From: Mimachlamys varia
Lineage: Eukaryota; Mollusca; Bivalvia; Pectinida; Pectinidae
Direction of reading: 5' to 3'
DNA: 64,000 nucleotides
NCBI GenBank assembly: GCA_947623455.1
Contig: OX392529.1
Location: 5,704,001-5,768,000, forward strand
The position numbers were made by a program, and so were the translations under genes. Positions 21,850 through 33,600 of this stretch are shown here, piece by piece. The notes beneath the pieces are model-generated. The model did not search any database, was not told where the DNA came from, and saw nothing but the letters and a program-made list of their open reading frames with translations. Within the stretch, counting starts at the first letter, position 1. Each line of letters opens with the position of its first letter.

Positions 21850-22362
21850 ACCTGAGATTCCAAGGAACCTCTACCATCAAGGACAACCTCTGTAGACGGA
21901 TCTAAGTCGTTACCAATAAGGTGAATGGAGCAGACGCGGGATTAGGTGGGACACCGCAGATTGTGTGAGTAGATCAGGTGATGTCTTGCACGTTTTGGTA
22001 AGACTGATGATTTTGTTCCATTTATTGCAAAGGTAACAAGACAGAGACAGCATTTTTTGTGTGAAGATGATCCATTCAAAAGATCATGAAGGGTCAGCAA
22101 CAGCAGGATATGGGACGGGGAGTCGTCTTCTTCCTCTATTTCCTGGTTCTGCGTGGGTTCAGGTTCAGGCTGATTTTTGTTCCGAAGATACTTCATGGCA
22201 AATGAGTGCTTGTTCCTTTGCTGACATCAATCCTTGTTGCACCAGCGTATCTAGGAGCCATTTATATTGTGGACTATTTACATTGCGTGCACTTCTGTTC
22301 TTATTGCCACTACGTTTCTTGAAGTATCGTTGACAGCCTTCTCCAACACATTTACCCTCCAT
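21850..22362 (-). pseudogene. Frameshifted N-terminal part of the Harbinger transposase
   Basis: Upstream on the minus strand lie two overlapping frames: MEGKCVGEGCQRYFKK... (22362-22165) and ...EIEEEDDSPSHILLLLTL (within 22196-21942). Next come a cysteine/histidine segment CCLCLVTFAINGTK ... RHHLIYSH and, in another frame, SRVCSIHLIGNDLDPS. Order and spacing suggest one zinc-binding DNA-recognition domain broken by two or more frameshifts, or split by introns. Linking it to the transposase rests on position and strand. Confidence 0.5.
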
Positions 22363-23489
22363 CTTGAAACAATAACGATTGGTTTATGAAGCATCGATAA
22401 AGTAACAAAATAGCAAGCCACCGATGATTGCTGTAAACAGCTAATACTTAGTAGTTTGGTACAATTATGCGAAAATGTGTGATAAATAACGAACAACTAA
22501 TTACACAAAATAACAAGACAATATAATAAATCACATTCAATACCTTACTTAGAACAAAATAAAGTATTTTATATGGATAATCTATCTATTCGATGTGGCG
22601 TGTTCGGCAGGCACAAAGAAAGTGAGACAAGCAGGGTCCCAACCCTGACAGAGCCACAACGCTTTGGAGATGTGACAATAAAACCAGGAAAGTGAGACAA
22701 GAATAGCTAGCATCGAGTCAATGATTCCGTAAACGTATAGACAAAGACAAGAAGATACCGAAAAATGTACAAGGCCACACGATCAGAAAATTCAGAAGAG
22801 GACAACTTGACATAGAACAGTATTCATGTATCAGGGTGTCCTCATTGTAAATCTTTATATCGATACTGTTTATTTAGTCGTTAGATATCATAAAACTGTC
22901 ATGAAAATATCCGCTCTGATATTCAATATAAAATTTTGTATATAATAAGGTATATAATAGGGTTTCAGACAAGGTTGTTACTCATTTCCCCTTTTCTTTC
23001 AATTTACAACCACATTCAGGCGGCGATATGAGAACGTTCCACCACATGGAATTAGCTGAGTTTTGGTACACATATGAAACAAGTTAAGCTCTATCCGATT
23101 TTCTGATGGAAATTTGCATCCAAAACTAGAAAATGGGAGAAAATTGCAATTTTATGGCATTTTTCTTAATAATTGTGTCTCTGCAAGTGCATTTTCATCC
23201 GAGAAATTTTTTTTTTAATGTTTTATGAATAAACACGATGTTTTGCAAATATTTATCAAAAAAAATTTATACTATGTTGCAAATTACAATTTTGAGATAA
23301 CCTTCTTTTATTTACGACCTTGCGTCTTTAATGCTCAAAATGACAACTTTATAAAAATACATTTTCACTGAAATTATGAAATCTGGGTGTCGGAAAGGTG
23401 TAAAATTATTCTTCGGAAAAGAAAAAAACTGTTGCTGAGCTAGATAAGAAGTTATACGGGGGCAGGCTCCTATGGAGAATTAACATTAC

Positions 23490-23504
23490 TGGAAACAGGC
23501 CCTT
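23490..23504 (-). repeat. Right terminal inverted repeat of the Harbinger-like element
   Basis: TGGAAACAGGCCCTT, the inverted partner of 19587-19601. Confidence 0.75.
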
Positions 23505-23734
23505 TTGCCACGCTGTACACTACCACACCTCATACAAAACTGAAAGAACTCTTATTGCGGGAGCTTTTTTTCAAAGAAAGGTGGACGGCGATATAAATAT
23601 ATGGTGGTGATCTACTTTGTGAAAAACACCACGAAAGCTAAGATGATATATGCTTATGAAGATACAGTACAAATGATTGAATTTCTGGTTGACAATAATT
23701 TGTTGAGTTTGGAGGACTGTTGACATCCTATGGA

Positions 23735-24197
23735 GGAAAATGTGCCCCACTCTTAGTTGACTTGTTTTTGTTTTCATATGAGGCTGAATTTTGGAAAGGC
23801 CTAATGAGGACGGGTAACAAAAACCTTGCCAAATCTTCTATTTTTTTTCCAGATAGATCGACGATGTGTATGTTGTCATATAAATAAGTTTGCTGACCAC
23901 GTCAATCGAAGGACACATCATACATTTTTCTACATTAGCTGCTTACCTTGATCTCTACTTAAACTACGACCAACAGACAGCTTACTATTAAGTTATAAGT
24001 TAAACTTCTCCAACCTATGGTGCTTCATTTTTGTGATCGTTGTCGACTGCTGACAAACAAACAAACAACCAACACAAGAATTCGAGAGATGCAGGCTGAT
24101 CAGAACTATCGGTAAATTTTATAGTCGCCATCTTTGTCTCATCGAGAAATATTCTTTATCTTTAAGTGATATGAGGATGGACGTTTTTGAGTAGGTT
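23735..24197 (+). pseudogene. Reverse-transcriptase relic with decayed YIDD motif
   Basis: Plus-strand pieces: GKCAPLLVDLFLFSYEAEF (23735-23791), then NKNLAKS, then AGATAGATCGACGATGTG (23851-23868), which is RYIDDV with the tyrosine codon turned into TAG. NKFADHVNR follows, and after further frameshifts RCRLLTNK (near 24045) and FYSRHLCLIEKYSLSLSD ending DVFE-stop (TAG about 24195-24197). From family knowledge, TNCAPLLADLFLxSYEAEF plus RYIDDV marks a metazoan non-LTR/Penelope-type reverse transcriptase. Non-functional. Confidence 0.7.
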
Positions 24198-24830
24198 AAT
24201 TAGTTTGTTAACGTGATTAACAATGATGAATCGGTTCTCATTTGAGGACTTGATGTTTTATTGGATGTGACCAAGATCTGGATGGCGGGTGTCGTCTATA
24301 AAACAGAAGACGCTTACTCTTCCGGAAAACCTGGTCTTATTCTCTTACAAACTTTTACAAAAATGTAGATCTTTCCTTTGTTCATATGTTGCCCCTAGTT
24401 TGATCGATTTTGAGTTCTGATTATGGTTTGGTTAACGCTTCGTTACTCTAATTTTTTTCCTCCTTGAGAAATATTTTGAATTCTTGTATCATAATTATGA
24501 AGGTGGAAGCTTTTGAATATGCTCATTATTGTGCTAACGTGTTGTGATTGAGAGTGATGAGTTGGTTCTCACTTCATGTTTACTTGTTGTGATGACAATG
24601 ATGACTCGGTTGTCATTTTGAGGATTGATGCTTACTTGAATGTGACCAAGATTTACACGACGGATGAAGCAGAAGACGCTTACTCTTCCGGGAATTCTGG
24701 TCTGACTCTCCTGTACCTTTACCAGTGTTTCCATGTAAATATTTCCTTTGTTGATATTTGCCCTAGTTTATTAGATTTTTAGGATTATGGCTTTGGCTTT
24801 GTGGAATGTTCGGTATTGTATGATTTTTTT
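24140..24830 (+). repeat. Two diverged direct copies (about 325 bp) of a retroelement 3' tail
   Basis: Copy 1 (about 24140-24465) and copy 2 (about 24467-24830) share, in order, GAGAAATATT, a TGATGA...CGGTT block, ATGTGACCAAGAT, GAAGACGCTTACTCTTCCGG and TTTCCTTTGTT...GCCC(C)TAGTTT. The GACGCTTACTCTTCCGG block resembles a 3'-tail motif recalled from bivalve repeats. Copy 1 is the 3' UTR of the relic ending at 24197. Confidence 0.65.
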
Positions 24831-26753
24831 CTTGTTAATATTTATTTATCTAATACTAACAGTAACTTGTTTTTGATATACTAAATCATTTTTTCATAAT
24901 ATGTACTATCCATATGTGTTTGTTTGTAAGAAATATATATTGTTTGTCTTAAAACATACACCCCAATTTTTAGAGCACATCAATAAATTTAGTAACGCAC
25001 TCGCAGGACAAAGCTTTTCTTTATTTCAAACTCAATGCACAACAAATCTACAAAACTAATACTGTTGTAAATGACCCTGACCTTAATACTGATACGGTAT
25101 TGACATCATCATCATCATCATCATCATCATGGTAGTGTGGCATTATACTAATGCAGAAATACTAATATTCGTGAGGGTTTTAATTTGTGCATCAAAATTC
25201 GCAAAAAATTAACACCTTGTGAAAAGTTTTAAATTTGGGTTTTAATACTAATAAATAAACTAGGCGAAATTTAACACCCCCCCCCCCCCCGAATAAGTTC
25301 TAGACAGAAAATTGCGAAATTATACGCCAACAGTAAACTTCACAACGTATTATGGAGGGTAAAAAACGCAAAGATGTAACATCTTAATACGTGAGAAACT
25401 GAGAAAACGAGAGAAGATCAGCTCCTGTTTTGCCAGTATCGTCACGTCGCAGAAATATCCATTTACATACAAAATATATAATTTATCTCGTTAAATTGTA
25501 ATTAACGGTGACAACACACCATGTATTGTTCATGTGATTGAATTTTTATAACAGTCATAATTTTATAATCGAATCATTCAATTCATAGTAAATAAACATA
25601 GTACAATGCATTTGGAATTAAATTAATTACCTATTAGAAATGTCTCCGGTATCAAATACTCTTTGTATACGTACAACGGTATATTGTACATGTGTATGTG
25701 AACATATCTTGGCAAACGTTCGCTTATGGCATTATAGATTTAACATAATAAGAATCTTGCTGTACAAAACAAGCTTATCTAAACACAACAATTTGATTTA
25801 AAGCATAAAATATGTGATGGGTGTGTCAAACACTGTTCTTAACAAACTTTACAGAAAATACACACAGGTCAATACCCATTGCCTCCTTCAATTCACATTT
25901 CTTTACCTAACACATCATTCTATATAGATTACGTCGCAATCCTTCCATACCCTCTTACATAAAACCAAGTATATTTTACAGTATTTACTAACATTCTAAC
26001 TTTCTCAGGCGCTCTTGCCTACAACGTATTCCACACCTCTACCAGAACCAAGCATGTCCCATCACACACTAGCATGTTCTGTACGCTGGTGTCATGGAAA
26101 AGTCTTGTGCTTGAAGCAGACATTGCAATGTCGGAAATAATACTCATGTATTTCCTGGATTTCAATTATCTTGAATAGTGCTGAAAAAGTATGCCACACT
26201 TACAATTCCAGACATTGATTTAAAAAGAGGTAATACATTTTGATTCAAATAAATAACTTAAGATATTCCTGTGACTGAAAACATAAGAGGAAATTATTAT
26301 ATATGCATTACTTTCCAAAATTGTTTAAACGCGGCAACCATCTTTACATTTCGTTTGGTACGTTTATCTTCCATGTGTTGTATCGTTAAATGTTATGGCT
26401 CGTTCAAGCAATAGTTAAAATGAAGGCGTTGAATCAGAATGAAACCTTTTGGAATCAATCGGAATCAATGCTAGCAGACCACAGGGACTCGTGAACGATT
26501 TTCATATTTATGTTGTTTCCACTCAAACTGAGCCGTGCATAGCCACACAGATGTAAAGGAAGTCAGATATAATAATCCACTGTGCTGTCTTCTGGCTTTA
26601 CGTCATAATTGTGTTACGTCATACGTATTAGCATATTCTTAAAATGCATCACAGACTCGTCACTCCTAGCATACCTACAAGTCACATTGGACTGTGTTGA
26701 CACTCTATTCATAAGCTTCACAAACTGGAGGCATGGTCAAGACCCGTTCCAGT
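24831..26753 (-). other. Intergenic DNA and possible 3' UTR of the minus-strand gene
   Basis: No coding sequence seen. Holds a (CAT)10 microsatellite at 25104-25133, a C-run near 25275-25290 and TTTATT (AATAAA on the minus strand) at 25020-25025, a plausible polyadenylation signal for the gene ending at 26754. The 3' UTR would then be about 1.7 kb. Confidence 0.4.
25104..25133. repeat. (CAT)10 microsatellite
   Basis: Ten uninterrupted CAT trinucleotides. Confidence 0.95.
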
Positions 26754-27161
26754 TTACTTTGGGAAGCTCGTTCTCACGGAACCAACTCCTGTCCACAGAT
26801 GGTTTTTATAGTCCGTATACAATGGAAGATTCCTCCATGTATAGTTCCGAAAGTCCACGTAGGTATCACTTCGGTACCATCTCCATCGTTTCCCACTGCT
26901 TGAGTGTGTTTCCCGACTCAGACGATTGACTATCGCTGGTATCCTAGGGAAGGTGAGTTTCTGTAAGCCGGGTATCTGGTTCTGGGGATTGTAGTTTCCA
27001 GTGTTTGGGCGTGTCTGTTGCCCCGTGGGACCATGGTGACTACTCTTGATGGGAGAGATAAGCTCCGCCTCCGTTGTTCTGCCGTTCGGAAGTGTCCGCT
27101 GGATCTGGGGCGTTATTGGGATTGGCGGGATTGAGGCGGACTTAGCAACGGCCGCGGCCAT
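26754..27161 (-). CDS. Uncharacterised small basic protein, 135 aa
   Basis: Not recognised. ATG at 27161 (MAAAVAKSASIPPIP) was chosen because a splice acceptor (TTTTACTTACAG) lies just upstream at 27184, so the longer frame starting at 27275 reads through an intron. Composition changes from Pro/Ser/Gln-rich and probably disordered (1-75) to a basic, aromatic C-terminus (RLSRE, GKRWRWYRSDTYVDF, NYTWRNLPLYTDYKNHLW). No signal peptide or membrane segment. GC and codon use are clearly above the surrounding DNA, supporting real coding sequence. The aromatic Arg/Tyr/Trp-rich end recalls small ciliary or sperm microtubule proteins, but that is only an impression. It ends at TGA/TAA on the minus strand at 26754. 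Confidence 0.65.
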   Translation of the reverse strand: MAAAVAKSASIPPIPITPQIQRTLPNGRTTEAELISPIKSSHHGPTGQQTRPNTGNYNPQNQIPGLQKLTFPRIPAIVNRLSRETHSSSGKRWRWYRSDTYVDFRNYTWRNLPLYTDYKNHLWTGVGSVRTSFPK

Positions 27162-27434
27162 GTTTTTGTGGTGTTTGAACTGTCTGTAAGTAAAAGAGTA
27201 GATGTCATTAAAAATAGTATTCACTTTCGATTCATTGTATTTTAAGCACAAGAATAAGCGAGCGCTACAGGACACGTGTACAAGGATCTGTTAATTTAAA
27301 CTAAGGTGTTTAGAGTTATTGAACACAACGATTTAGGGGCTTGAAATCTAAAAGGAGTGAACGATTACCCAAAACTTCAAATAAAGCTGCGGATACAAAG
27401 ATAAGAAAGGGAGTGTCAGTGTGCTGATACTCAC

Positions 27435-27590
27435 CTATAGATAATGGTGTGGTGCTCGTTACACTGCTGCTTTTTTTCGTACATACTAAACTACTTTGAT
27501 TGTTTGTAAAAATACGCTTTATCAGTTTGTATGTTTCTGTGCTTTGTGATTTTGTCTGGCGACTCTTTATTGTAAAGGTGATCAATTATT
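27435..27590 (-). other. Probable 5' non-coding exon of the 26754-27161 gene
   Basis: On the minus strand CTATAG|GTGAGTA places a good donor at 27434; with the acceptor at 27184 it defines a 251-bp intron. An ATG in this exon (27585) is out of frame with the downstream protein, so it is treated as UTR with a possible upstream ORF. The start of transcription would fall close to the edge of the 65-bp minisatellite. Confidence 0.45.
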
Positions 27591-27640
27591 TTTTAGTCTT
27601 TTTTTTTCGTGATTTTGCTTGGAGTTTTGATGAATGTATT

Positions 27641-30600
27641 TATGTCTGTAGTTTAGTATCTGTGCTACCATGGTGGAGGTGGTGATGTCTGTAGTTTAGT
27701 ATTTAGGTAGAGATATCCGTAGTTCTGTGTTACCATGGTACAGGTGGTGATGTCAGTATTTAGGTAGAGATATCCGTAGTTCTGTGTTACCATGGTAGAG
27801 GTGGTGATGTATGTAGTTTAGTATTTAGGTAGAGATATCCGTAGTTCTGTGTTACCATGGTGGAGGTGGTGATGTCTGTAGTTAAGTATTTAGGTAGAGA
27901 TATCCGTAGTTCTGTGTAACCATGGTGTTGGTGGTGATGTCTGTAGTTTAGTATTTAGGTAGAGATATCCGTAGTTCTGTGTTACCATGGTGGAGGTGGT
28001 GATGTCTGTAGTTTAGTATTTAGGTAGAGATATCCGTAGTTCTGTGTTACCATGGTGGAGGTGGTGATGTCAGTAGTTTAGTATTTAGGTAGAGATATCC
28101 GTAGTTCTGTGTTACCATGGTGGAGGTGGTGATGTCTGTAGTTTAGTATTTAGGTAGAGATATCCGTAGTTCTGTGTTACCATGGTGGAGGTGGTGATGT
28201 CTGTAGTTTAGTATTTAGGTAGAGATATCCGTAGTTCTGTGTTACCATGGTGGAGGTGGTGATGTCAGTAGTTTAGTATTTAAGTAGAGATATCCGTAGT
28301 TCTGTGTTACCATGGTGGAGGTGGTGATGTCTGTAGTTTAGTATTTAGGTAGAGATATCCGTAGTTCTGTGTTACCATGGTAGAGGTGGTGATGTCTGTA
28401 GTTTAGTATTTAGGTAGAGATATCCGTAGTTCTGTGTTACCATGGTAGAGGTGGTGATGTCTGTAGTTTAGTATTTAGGTAGAGATATCCGTAGTTCTGT
28501 GTTACCATGGTGGAGGTGGTGATGTCAGTAGTTTAGTATTTAGGTAGAGATATCCGTAGTTCTGTGTTACCATGGTGGAGGTGGTGATGTCTGTAGTTTA
28601 GTATTTAGGTAGAGATATCCGTAGTTCTGTGTTACCATGGTGGAGGTGGTGATGTCAGTAGTTTAGTATTTAGGTAGAGATATCCGTAGTTCTGTGTTAC
28701 CATGGTGGAGGTGGTGATGTCTGTAGTTTAGTATTTAGGTAGAGATATCCGTAGTTCTGTGTTACCATGGTGGAGGTGGTGATGTCTGTAGTTTAGTATT
28801 TAGGTAGAGATATCCGTAGTTCTGTGTTACCATGGTGGAGGTGGTGATGTCAGTAGTTTAGTATTTAAGTAGAGATATCCGTAGTTCTGTGTTACCATGG
28901 TGGAGGTGGTGATGTCTGTAGTTTAGTATTTAGGTAGAGATATCCGTAGTTCTGTGTTACCATGGTAGAGGTGGTGATGTCTGTAGTTTAGTATTTAGGT
29001 AGAGATATCCGTAGTTCTGTGTTACCATGGTAGAGGTGGTGATGTCTGTAGTTTAGTATTTAGGTAGAGATATCCGTAGTTCTGTGTTACCATGGTGGAG
29101 GTGGTGATGTCTGTAGTTTAGTATTTAGGTAGAGATATCCGTAGTTCTGTGTTACCATGGTAGAGGTGGTGATGTCAGTAGTTTAGTATTTAGGTAGAGA
29201 TATCCGTAGTTCTGTGTTACCATGGTGGAGGTGGTGATGTCAGTAGTTTAGTATTTAGGTAGAGATACCCGTAGTTCTATGTTACCATGGTGGTGGTGGT
29301 GATGTCTGTAGTTAAGTATTTAGGTAGAGATATCCGTAGTTCTGTGTTACCATGGTGTTGGTGGTGATGTCTGTAGTTTAGTATTTAGGTAGAGATACCC
29401 GTAGTTCTATGTTACCATGGTGGTGGTGGTGATGTCTGTAGTTAAGTATTTAGGTAGAGATATCCGTAGTTCTGTGTTACCATGGTGTTGGTGGTGATGT
29501 CTGTAGTTTAGTATTTAGGTAGAGATATCCGTAGTTCTGTGTTACCATGGTGGAGGTGGTGATGTCAGTATTTAGGTAGAGATATCCGTAGTTCTGTGTT
29601 ACCATGGTGGAGGTGGTGATGTCTGTAGTTAAGTATTTAGGTAGAGATATCCGTAGTTCTGTGTTACCATGGTACAGGTGGTGATGTCTGTAGTTTAGTA
29701 TTTAGGTAGAGATATCCGTAGTTCTGTGTTACCATGGTACAGGTGGTGATGTCAGTAGTTTAGTATTTAGGTAGAGATATCCGTAGTTCTGTGTTACCAT
29801 GGTAGAGGTGGTGATGTCAGTATTTAGGTAGAGATACCCGTAGTTCTGTGTTACCATGGTAAAGGTGGTGATGTCTGTAGTTAAGTATTTAGGTAGAGAT
29901 ATCCGTAGTTCTGTGTTACCATGGTACAGGTGGTGATGTCAGTATTTAGGTAGAGATATCCGTAGTTCTGTGTTACCATGGTCAAGGTGGTGATGTCTGT
30001 AGTTAAGTATTTAGGTAGAGATATCCGTAGTTCTGTGTTACCATGGTGGAGGTGGTGATGTCTGTAGTTTAGTATTTAGGTAGAGATATCCGTAGTTCTG
30101 TGTTACCATGGTGGAGGTGGTGATGTCTGTAGTTTAGTATTTAGGTAGAGATATCCGTAGTTCTGTGTTACCATGGTAGAGGTGGTGATGTCTGTAGTTT
30201 AGTATTTAGGTAGAGATACCCGTAGTTCTGTGTTACCATGGTGGAGGTGGTGATGTCTGTAGTTAAGTATTTAGGTAGAGATATCCGTAGTTCTGTGTTA
30301 CCATGGTCAAGGTGGTGATGTCTGTAGTTAAGTATTTAGGTAGAGATATCCGTAGTTCTGTGTTACCATGGTACAGGTGGTGATGTCAGTATTTAGGTAG
30401 AGATATCCGTAGTTCTGTGTTACCATGGTCAAGGTGGTGATGTCTGTAGTTAAGTATTTAGGTAGAGATATCCGTAGTTCTGTGTTACCATGGTGGAGGT
30501 GGTGATGTCTGTAGTTTAGTATTTAGGTAGAGATACCCGTAGTTCTGTGTTACCATGGTAGAGGTGGTGATGTCTGTAGTTTAGTATTTAGGTAGAGATA

Positions 30601-33600
30601 TCCGTAGTTCTGTGTTACCATGGTCAAGGTGGTGATGTCTGTAGTTAAGTATTTAGGTAGAGATATCCGTAGTTCTGTGTTACCATGGTGGAGGTGGTGA
30701 TGTCTGTAGTTAAGTATTTAGGTAGAGATATCCGTAGTTCTGTGTTACCATGGTAGAGGTGGTGATGTCTGTAGTTTAGTATTTAGGTAGAGATACCCGT
30801 AGTTCTGTGTTACCATGGTGGTGGTGGTGATGTCAGTATTTAGGTAGAGATATCCGTAGTTCTGTGTTACCATGGTAGAGGTGGTGATGTCTGTAGTTTA
30901 GTATTTAGGTAGAGATATCCGTAGTTCTGTGTTACCATGGTGGTGGTGGTGATGTCAGTATTTAGGTAGAGATATCCGTAGTTCTGTGTTACCATGGTAG
31001 AGGTGGTGATGTCTGTAGTTTAGTATTTAGGTAGAGATATCCGTAGTTCTGTGTTACCATGGTAGAGGTGGTGATGTCTGTAGTTTAGTATTTAGGTAGA
31101 GATATCCGTAGTTCTGTGTTACCATGGTAGAGGTGGTGATGTCTGTAGTTTAGTATTTAGGTAGAGATATCCGTAGTTCTGTGTTACCATGGTAGAGGTG
31201 GTGATGTCTGTAGTTTAGTATTTAGGTAGAGATATCCGTAGTTCTGTGTAACCATGGTGTTGGTGGTGATGTCTGTAGTTTAGTATTTAGGTAGAGATAT
31301 CCGTAGTTCTGTGTTACCATGGTGTTGGTGGTGATGTCTGTAGTTTAGTATTTAGGTAGAGATATCCGTAGTTCTGTGTTACCATGGTGTTGGTGGTGAT
31401 GTCTGTAGTTTAGTATTTAGGTAGAGATATCCATAATTCTGTGTTACCATGGTACAGGTGGTGATGTCTGTAGTTTAGTATTTAGGTAGAGATATCCGTA
31501 GTTCTGTGTTACCATGGTGGAGGTGGTGATGTATGTAGTTTAGCATTTAGGTAGAGATATCCGTAGTTCTGTGTTACCATGGTACAGGTGGTGATGTCTG
31601 TAGTTTAGTATTTAGGTAGAGATATCCGTAGTTCTGTGTTACCATGGTACAGGTGGTGATGTCAGTAGTTTAGTATTTAGGTAGAGATATCCGTAGTTCT
31701 GTGTTACCATGGTAGAGGTGGTGATGTCAGTATTTAGGTAGAGATACCCGTAGTTCTGTGTTACCATGGTAAAGGTGGTGATGTCTGTAGTTAAGTATTT
31801 AGGTAGAGATATCCGTAGTTCTGTGTTACCATGGTACAGGTGGTGATGTCAGTATTTAGGTAGAGATATCCGTAGTTCTGTGTTACCATGGTCAAGGTGG
31901 TGATGTCTGTAGTTAAGTATTTAGGTAGAGATATCCGTAGTTCTGTGTTACCATGGTGGAGGTGGTGATGTCTGTAGTTTAGTATTTAGGTAGAGATATC
32001 CGTAGTTCTGTGTTACCATGGTGGAGGTGGTGATGTCTGTAGTTTAGTATTTAGGTAGAGATATCCGTAGTTCTGTGTTACCATGGTCAAGGTGGTGATG
32101 TCTGTAGTTTAGTATTTAGGTAGAGATACCCGTAGTTCTGTGTTACCATGGTGGAGGTGGTGATGTCTGTAGTTAAGTATTTAGGTAGAGATATCCGTAG
32201 TTCTGTGTTACCATGGTCAAGGTGGTGATGTCTGTAGTTAAGTATTTAGGTAGAGATATCCGTAGTTCTGTGTTACCATGGTACAGGTGGTGATGTCAGT
32301 ATTTAGGTAGAGATATCCGTAGTTCTGTGTTACCATGGTCAAGGTGGTGATGTCTGTAGTTAAGTATTTAGGTAGAGATATCCGTAGTTCTGTGTTACCA
32401 TGGTGGAGGTGGTGATGTCTGTAGTTAAGTATTTAGGTAGAGATACCCGTAGTTCTGTGTTACCATGGTCAAGGTGGTGATGTCTGTAGTTTAGTATTTA
32501 GGTAGAGATACCCGTAGTTCTGTGTTACCATGGTAGAGGTGGTGATGTCTGTAGTTTAGTATTTAGGTAGAGATACCCGTAGTTCTGTGTTACCATGGTG
32601 GTGGTGGTGATGTCAGTATTTAGGTAGAGATATCCGTAGTTCTGTGTTACCATGGTAGAGGTGGTGATGTCTGTAGTTTAGTATTTAGGTAGAGATATCC
32701 GTAGTTCTGTGTTACCATGGTGGTGGTGGTGATGTCAGTATTTAGGTAGAGATATCCGTAGTTCTGTGTTACCATGGTAGAGGTGGTGATGTCTGTAGTT
32801 TAGTATTTAGGTAGAGATATCCGTAGTTCTGTGTTACCATGGTAGAGGTGGTGATGTCTGTAGTTTAGTATTTAGGTAGAGATATCCGTAGTTCTGTGTT
32901 ACCATGGTAGAGGTGGTGATGTCTGTAGTTTAGTATTTAGGTAGAGATATCCGTAGTTCTGTGTTACCATGGTAGAGGTGGTGATGTCTGTAGTTTAGTA
33001 TTTAGGTAGAGATATCCGTAGTTCTGTGTAACCATGGTGTTGGTGGTGATGTCTGTAGTTTAGTATTTAGGTAGAGATATCCGTAGTTCTGTGTTACCAT
33101 GGTGTTGGTGGTGATGTCTGTAGTTTAGTATTTAGGTAGAGATATCCGTAGTTCTGTGTTACCATGGTGTTGGTGGTGATGTCTGTAGTTTAGTATTTAG
33201 GTAGAGATATCCATAATTCTGTGTTACCATGGTACAGGTGGTGATGTCTGTAGTTTAGTATTTAGGTAGAGATATCCGTAGTTCTGTGTTACCATGGTGG
33301 AGGTGGTGATGTATGTAGTTTAGTATTTAGGTAGAGATATCCGTAGTTCTGTGTTACCATGGTGGAGGTGGTGATGTATGTAGTTTAGTATTTAGGTAGA
33401 GATATCCGTAGTTCTGTGTTACCATGGTGGTGGTGGTGATGTCTGTAGTTTAGTATTTAGGTAGAGATATCCGTAGTTCTGTGTTACCATGGTAGAGGTG
33501 GTGATGTCTGTAGTTTAGTATTAAGGTAGAGATATCCGTAGTTCTGTGTTACCATGGTGTTGGTGGTGATGTCTGTAGTTTAGTATTTAGGTAGAGATAT

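Larger units (their letters stand above)
19587..23504. mobile_element. PIF/Harbinger-like (ISL2EU-type) DNA transposon, 3.9 kb
   Basis: Bounded by short inverted termini: left AAGGGCCTGTTTCCA (19587) and the reverse complement of the right end AAGGGCCTGTTTCCA (23490-23504). Weaker subterminal similarity follows (TTGGATGCAAA and GTGGTGGAAC on the left; complementary matches on the right). Flanks are TTA on the left and TTG on the right, so a 3-bp duplication is possible but imperfect. It encodes one transposase on the minus strand. No Myb-like or YqaJ-like second protein, which relatives carry, was found. Confidence 0.75.
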
